DNA of 64,000 nt from Filosporella fistucella (lineage: Eukaryota > Ascomycota > Leotiomycetes > Helotiales), in NCBI GenBank assembly GCA_030077755.1, contig JAQJZZ010000010.1:310001-374000 (forward strand), written 5' to 3'. The notes under the pieces were generated by a model. That model worked only from the letters and a program-made list of their open reading frames with translations, searched no databases and was not told where the DNA came from. The translations under genes and the position numbers were made by a program. Shown in pieces: positions 58,197 through 64,000 of the stretch (position 1 is its first letter; every line of letters begins with the position of its first letter).

Positions 58197-59831
58197 ATGA
58201 GACTCCTACACACAAAGACATTGCGATTGTCCGAGTTTTGGGGCAAAAATCTACCACCTTACGTGATTTTGTCTCATACCTGGGAAGATGAAGAGGTCAC
58301 ATTCCAAGATGTGCAGAATGGAAAGGCCGGTTTGAAGAAGGGTTTTATCAAAATTGAACGGTGCTGCAGAGAGGCACATGGAGAAGACATTGATTACGCC
58401 TGGATTGACACATGCTGCATCGACAAAACTAGCAGCTCTGAGCTATCAGAAGCAATCAATTCAATGTTTCAATGGTACAGTGGGGCGGTTAAATGCTATG
58501 CATATCTTTCCGACCTTCCATCACGTTTGTCCGAAGAGGATATCACCACAAAGCTCCCGGATTGCAGATGGTTTACAAGAGGTTGGACTTTGCAAGAACT
58601 ACTAGCTCCAAGAGAAGTAATTCTATTTGACCGAAATTGGTTACGAATAGGAGATAGAAAGAGGTGGGCGACCGTCATATCCAGCGCAATGTCAATTCAT
58701 GAGGAAGCATTGACCGGTAATGTGGACACGATACTGTCATTCAGCGTGGCGCAAAAGTTCTCCTGGGCGTCGAACAGAAGCACAACTCGAGAGGAGGATA
58801 TAGCGTACTGCATGCTGGGGCTATTCAACGTTCATATGCCGCTTCTCTACGGGGAGCGATCTCGAGCCTTCATCCGATTACAAGAGGAGATTATGAAGAA
58901 ATCCGATGATCAGTCGATTTTTGCATGGTCAGGATTCGAGCAACGCTTTCGGTTACGTGGTTTGCTGGCCGAATCTCCTTGCCAATTTGCCCGTTGCGAC
59001 AAGATATGCCCTTTTCGAAATTGGAAACTCAGTGAACCGTACGAGATGACGAACGCGGGCTTGCGCATGAGAACCTCACTTTTAAAAGGACGTTATAACT
59101 CGGAAATTTCACTGATCCTTCAGTGTTATGATCAGGATGCTCCTGAAAGACTGCTGGGATTTCCTCTTGTACAGCTGTCTCAGGATGGGGATCAATATGC
59201 AAGAGCAGATGCTGAATTGGAATATTTCATGGGTCAGGGATGCAATTTCTTTCCGATGCGTACAATTTACATTCGGAACGATATCATCGCGCCAGAAGCA
59301 CATATTCTCAACACCACTGGCAAAACAATATCATTCCAGATTTCCGCCGGAGTTCATAATTCTCCTTTCAGTATTAAAGATGCCTGGCCTCGGAGTCAAT
59401 GGAACAAAACTCTCAATACAATACTACCCCCGAACCCGTCCAATAAAGTAGGATCTGAGTCAAATTTGGATTCTGCCGACCCCGCCCTCTTCAACTGGAG
59501 CTGGCACGTCGCTTTGCTCATTGATGTGCAGTTAGGTGGAGATTTTGCTTCTTATTACAGTAATGAGGAGCTGTTCATAGTGGTTGGGTACAATGGACGA
59601 ATCGATCGGTGCTGGATTGCTGTTGAGTCTTCGGATTTAGACTTGGAGGAAATTTGGACAACTACACCATACTCGGGCCGCTCAGAATGGAGTGGTTCTT
59701 GGGATTTTGATGACTATCGATCTCCACTAGTCCATATCGCTTTACTCGCCCCAGATGGCGGATCACTTTCACACCCGATCACCCCAAGTTGGACAGGGCG
59801 CCCGATCCAAGTTAGAATAAGCATCAACTAA
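58197..59831 (+). CDS. HET-domain protein (heterokaryon-incompatibility type)
   Basis: Single exon of 544 aa. The start is the ATG at 58197 (Met-Arg-Leu-Leu-His); the upstream TTG in the same frame is not used. The HET domain covers about residues 22-130. Its three blocks are visible: Tyr-Val-Ile-Leu-Ser-His-Thr-Trp, Ala-Trp-Ile-Asp-Thr-Cys-Cys-Ile-Asp-Lys, and Arg-Gly-Trp-Thr-Leu-Gln-Glu-Leu-Leu-Ala-Pro. Arg-Glu-Glu-Asp-Ile-Ala-Tyr-Cys-Met-Leu-Gly and Leu-Tyr-Gly-Glu-Arg follow, as in HET-E/D-like proteins. There is no NACHT or WD40 part, so this is a stand-alone HET protein with a beta-rich C-terminal half. HET proteins trigger programmed cell death after non-self contact; whether this one does is inferred. 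Confidence 0.9.
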   Translation: MRLLHTKTLRLSEFWGKNLPPYVILSHTWEDEEVTFQDVQNGKAGLKKGFIKIERCCREAHGEDIDYAWIDTCCIDKTSSSELSEAINSMFQWYSGAVKCYAYLSDLPSRLSEEDITTKLPDCRWFTRGWTLQELLAPREVILFDRNWLRIGDRKRWATVISSAMSIHEEALTGNVDTILSFSVAQKFSWASNRSTTREEDIAYCMLGLFNVHMPLLYGERSRAFIRLQEEIMKKSDDQSIFAWSGFEQRFRLRGLLAESPCQFARCDKICPFRNWKLSEPYEMTNAGLRMRTSLLKGRYNSEISLILQCYDQDAPERLLGFPLVQLSQDGDQYARADAELEYFMGQGCNFFPMRTIYIRNDIIAPEAHILNTTGKTISFQISAGVHNSPFSIKDAWPRSQWNKTLNTILPPNPSNKVGSESNLDSADPALFNWSWHVALLIDVQLGGDFASYYSNEELFIVVGYNGRIDRCWIAVESSDLDLEEIWTTTPYSGRSEWSGSWDFDDYRSPLVHIALLAPDGGSLSHPITPSWTGRPIQVRISIN

Positions 59832-61818
59832 CAGTGGTAGGCTTGTATTTGAGCAAGACACTTAATTGAACGCCTACTCAGTATGTTCTCCAATGCTACC
59901 ACCCACTTCCCGGATTTGACGCCTGTTGATAAGCACACTGCATTGTGAAAAGGGTTTAAAAATTAGCACTCTAACTGAACCATATAATTCAGAGTGGTAG
60001 TAACGAGCTGTAGCACCAGCTCAGCCATACTCATCTTCAGGGTAAACTACTAGAAGGGAGTAGGGTCCCTCCAGATATAACCAGGAGATTCATGTTTGGT
60101 CGTAGTATTGGGAAGCATGGGTTCATTTGCACACAGGTCGACTTCAGGATGCGAGCACGCTTCACACACATGTTTTGAAGCTATGTGAACTCATCTTATC
60201 CTCAAGGGAGATATGAAACGTGGTTCTCTTAGCGAGGCCGGATTAAGACATTGCTCGCTGTGAGTTTGTGTCTGCGATGGATTTGCAGTTACCATCTACT
60301 ATACTTGTGCTTGAGCTTTCATTTTTCTGAAATCATACTCTTTAGGCAAATCATGTCTAATCCCTAAGGATGTTTTATGGTGGGAAAGAAAGACTGGCAA
60401 TGAAAAGACATAACCTATCATTGGATATGGTATAAGTCGGTAATTTTTGTAGCTAGATAAGTTTATACAGGGCTTGACTATAGTACTGTATAACACGAAT
60501 CCAAGTTAGAAGCGAGGTATCGTTTCCGGCTGCGGCAATCAAGGGGAAGCCTATTTTGAAAGCGACTGTGTAGAGAGAAGAGGAAAGATATACAGTACAG
60601 TAACGGATGTGTGGCTTGAAGACTCTTGTAAGTTATAAGGGACAGCGAAGTCGTCATGACGGTGGGGTGCAACATGTGGGTGCAAGATGGGTACAACAGG
60701 ATTGGTGAAAAGTTGATTACGAAACATTGTGTGAATTGTCAGACAATCAGCCAGAACGCCTTTCACCCAGCATACCTTTAAACTCGAATAAATATCAGTA
60801 GTCTACGTAAGGGTGGAATAAATCTACAGGCGCAAATAACTATGAGCTACGCCATTCCAAATCATCACTAGGCTAAATGTAATTAGGTAAGGCTGTGTGC
60901 CAATGGCCGCGCCTTGGAAGAAGCCTCTCGCTATGTAGTAAGATAGAGCTGACTAGTGAGGTAGGCTATAATCAGGCACCATCGTCAAAATAGATTACAG
61001 CCTTTGCTCTTCACTGTAACTTAACTTAGGAGTTCCAAACCTTTTGCAGCCTGCCCACATAATCCTCAGCAAGCGTCACATTCCTACATCACCTACAGTA
61101 CCACATCCTGCCGACCTGAAGCAAAGATGCGAATGTCCGGTGTTCGTTGTCCTTCCTGCACGGCTAGAGAAAGAGAGACCTGGGTAATCCCCGGTCGGAC
61201 TTTGTGCAGTAACTTTCTGTGGTGAAACATGTGACGGTTCTCATACAGTTGATAGAATGATGGTGACTCTCCCCGCTTGGAACTATCATGGGGATCTCAT
61301 CTTTGCCAGGAACAAGGAATGCGAAAGCAATCGCGAGTCTGTTTGCAGAGACCTGGACGGCGGCTCAACACAAAGGCTTCACTTCTGAAGATTTAATGAG
61401 AAAAACCGAGTTCATACATATACCCATGAATACAAAGCTGCTGTAGGTTCTGAGGATATACTCCATTCCCTATTGAGGCACAGAAATGTCAATGACACTG
61501 AACTTTATGCGGTAGGGTATTAGTAGTGACTAGTGAAGAGCGACTTTGGAGAATGCGGGAAATGGAACGGCTCAATAAAGAAAGTTTTTTGCCGTTGGAG
61601 TGGATGGAGACCACAATAAATGGCCAGAAGTTACAGGTCTCGCACTGTAAATCAAGCGTCAAGATAAGAATGCACACTTCCGTACAGGCCCGAGGGTAGT
61701 GGTGATTGACGAGAACTGAAACAGCTAACCCGAGCATTATAACAGAGATCCTCCTCCGAGATATACACGACTCTGTCATCTCAACTATCATTATCTCTTC
61801 GAACCTCGAAAAGAATAG
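59832..61818. other. Intergenic, 2 kb
   Basis: Short open frames on both strands; none is convincing. No tRNA or repeat is seen. The missing 5' exons of the CorA-like gene should lie in the last few hundred bases if the gene is intact, but I could not place them. Confidence 0.4.
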
Positions 61819-62799
61819 TGCGCGAGGCATCTTCCTTACCGAAGCTCCCTCCGAATCTCAGTCAACCAAAGCAGATCAAACAAGATCGGCAATCATGATA
61901 TTAAGAGACCAAGTGTAGTCCACCACCTCACCATACAAGAGTCATCCCTTGTTATTACCCCTTCAATTCTTGGAGAGCAAATTACAAAAGCTGGAGCAAA
62001 GCTGCGTTACTGGTCTCCCTATCGCCACCTTGCTCAGTCTCAGCCATGTAAAGAGGTTCGTGATTTGCGCCAGAAGAACCTCGAAGAAGGAGGAATTGAT
62101 ATACCAATAACAATGGAAGGAACCTACGAAGCACATCTACACTTCAGGCGTGGACAACGACGTCTAGGGTTTTTGCAAAAACGGATCAGAGCTGTAAGGA
62201 GACAGCTTGAGATTACAGCCAATGAATTTCAGAGTCTTGACACTATGGCTGTTTACAATTCACTTCCCATAATCACTTCCCTTTAGGGTTCCTCACTCTA
62301 AAATCCTCTTCTAGCTCTACAACGCGATCGGCCAGCAGGATAATCGACTTAATTACTCTATCGGGCGAGACTCGAGAGGAATCGCCGCGGCAACCAAACG
62401 AGACAGCTCTGCAATGAAAACGATCGCAATGCTCACTATTATTTTCTCGCCGGGTACATTCATAGCAGTAAGTAAGGCTGTGATAAAGACCCAAATAGGT
62501 TTACTCCGCTGACTCACCCGATCCCACAATAGGCTCTTTTCAATACTGGGCTATTCCAATTTACTCAGCCATCATCGAGTGAAGGCATTGTGTCTCCACA
62601 ACTTTGGATTTATTGGGTAATCACCATACCACTGACGGGTTTTGTAATCATGGCTTGGGTTTTATGGTCTCGGAGCAACCAGCTCAAGAACGTAACCGCT
62701 ATTGATATCGAGGATAATCCAGTCTTCAGTGTTTCTGTGCCTCGGACTGGATCGGGACGACCTATCCCTGTTCTTGTGCCAAGTGGAATTGCTTGTTAA
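61819..62799 (+). CDS. CorA-like protein, 3' part only resolved
   Basis: The last three exons are supported: about 61819-62250 (frame open from 61819, no ATG), 62315-62467 and 62533-62799. The joins GTTTAC...TCTAG and GTAAGT...AATAG are both phase 0. The middle exon is 153 nt, the same length as the matching exon of the CorA-like gene at 7865-8017. It contains Lys-Arg-Asp-Ser-Ser-Ala-Met-Lys-Thr-Ile and the end Phe-Ser-Pro-Gly-Thr-Phe-Ile-Ala. The last exon holds the loop and the second TM helix (Trp-Ile-Tyr-Trp-Val-Ile-Thr). Ser replaces Leu in the usual Leu-Pro-Gly-Thr-Phe. The usual N-terminal several hundred residues are missing or decayed, so this may be a truncated gene or pseudogene. 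Confidence 0.55.
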
Positions 62800-64000
62800 T
62801 TAATGGGGCATTACGAACTTAATGTAAGGAATCATTTCAAACGGCTCCAAGTTCCAATATAGAAGGATATGTTAGGCCTTCTCTTCCCGCGAGGGTCGTC
62901 CGATGGAGCGTAGAGTGAGAGACATTGCCAGGATCATCTGCAAGAGCATGGTATGATGTAGGCACGCCAGGCGGCACGCCTTGTGCCAATACCTGACAGA
63001 AGACGAGAGAGTGCTCTCCTAGGCCCAGGCATCAGCATGCTGCTGCGCACCTACTTATGGAATATTCCAGGAATACTTTTCAGTTAAATAAATTATTATA
63101 AACCTGTGATAGCCTTTATAATATACTTATCCCTTACCTAAAACCTTATAAATATCGGTTTATAGAGCAATTATTATAATATTATTAATCGTTTTAATTA
63201 CGTTATTAATTATTCTTTTGGCTATTTCCCTCTAATTAATTATATCTCTTTAGGTTTCTTTTTAAGATTTGGAGTATTTAAGGAAAGGTTTCATAATAAA
63301 CTAATATATTTCTAAATTTAAAAGATACTTAAAAAGGAAAAGAATGCATTCCGGGAGTTATTCTAGTGCGAGGATATATATGACATATTTTAGTAATTGG
63401 TAATATCAAATTAGCTCAACGACAAAGATACTACTATGTTCACCGGGATCGCTATATCTACCTAGTCACGATTCTTAGGTTTCATAAAGGAGTCACACGT
63501 GCAGCATAGAGGAAAATACCACGACCGGAAGAGAATACTTCTGTATCAAAGGGAGCTAGCTACCTGGACTTTAACGGGAAGATTCGAGGAAAGGCTCCGA
63601 TCGAGACGGCAATTTTGAAATTCATTGGATTCAAACCCATCAAGTTGCTCGAGCCCGTTCTATTTCGGCACTTCGGGGAAGAGGAGTCTACAGCCGTTCT
63701 TCAGTATAAAGTGATACTCGGTGTTGCTATGCCGCCTCCACATCTAATCGATCAGACCACTCGACAGTTCATAAGGTGTCACGAATAAACGCCTTCTGGG
63801 TTATGTGTTACAAAAACCTCCTGATGATCACGCAGCCCACCACCTCATCTTTGGCATTTGAGTACGAAGTAGATTGCTATAAGAACCTAGCATCAAACCA
63901 CAAACAATTGTTTCAAAGTAAAAGCAAGAACTCACTCGTACCACAATAACCTTCAAAGTAAGTGCCTCGAACCTCGCTGCGATATAGTATATTGACTACC
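62800..64000. other. Intergenic with an AT-rich block and an ATG-less open frame
   Basis: From about 63070 to 63420 the sequence is strongly AT-rich, as in a RIP-degraded repeat. Beyond it a 92-codon open frame without an early ATG runs from 63510 to 63788. It reads like protein (Gly-Lys-Ala-Pro-Ile-Glu-Thr-Ala) but has no recognised family or splice partner. The window ends without a further gene. Confidence 0.4.

Noticed and set aside
24862..64000. Secondary-metabolite or other biosynthetic cluster
   Set aside because: No synthase, P450 or tailoring set was seen; genes here are functionally unrelated.

Overview
This window looks like nuclear DNA of a filamentous ascomycete (Pezizomycotina). 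Signs of this are short GT-AG introns of about 44-110 nt with CTAAC/CTGAC-type branch motifs, a HET-domain protein, an Egh16/MAS-type secreted protein, fungal CorA-like membrane proteins, a long Pom1-type DYRK kinase, and a pogo/Fot1-like transposon whose stop codons sit where glutamines are expected, as repeat-induced point mutation (RIP) would leave. Leotiomycetes would fit the gene set and style, but that is only an impression. No rRNA, tRNA or CRISPR locus was recognised. All gene models were spliced by hand from open frames, splice signals and phase agreement. Layout: (1) 0.2-6 kb holds a small two-CxxC protein diverging from a tandem ubiquitin-like gene that needs a GC-AG intron, then a coiled-coil protein, a broken minus-strand frame and a four-TM protein. 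(2) 6.5-10.3 kb holds a CorA-like membrane protein converging on a dysferlin-domain peroxin of the Pex23/Pex30 type. (3) 11.9-25 kb is conserved housekeeping: a Pom1-like polarity kinase, an ADIP/Msd1-like coiled-coil protein, and a vacuolar amino-acid exporter (Avt3/4 type) divergent from an FMP42-like MFS transporter. (4) 25-38 kb is accessory and partly decayed. It has a quinone-oxidoreductase gene broken by one in-frame TGA, a distant inverted-repeat pair around it, a possible metallopeptidase remnant, an intact amino-acid permease, and a complete 2,575-bp pogo-like element with 42-bp terminal inverted repeats and TA target duplications. (5) 38.7-48.3 kb holds a small tail-anchored protein, a HAD hydrolase with a 25-nt exon, ribosomal protein L5 with an ATG-only first exon, and a large leucine-rich-repeat protein. 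(6) 48-64 kb is sparse: a membrane-anchored low-complexity protein, the Egh16-like secreted protein, a HET protein, and the 3' part of a second CorA-like gene, ending in AT-rich sequence. The genes are separate transcription units, not an operon or an obvious metabolic cluster. The item I would follow first is the tandem ubiquitin-like gene. Its second domain aligns without gaps over all 76 positions of ubiquitin and ends in Arg-Leu-Arg-Gly-Gly plus four residues. It follows a diverged first Ubl domain, which gives an ISG15-like arrangement, and part of it is easy to miss because of the GC donor. Next in interest are the single-stop oxidoreductase, the pogo insertion inside a continuous open frame, and the possible metallopeptidase remnant.
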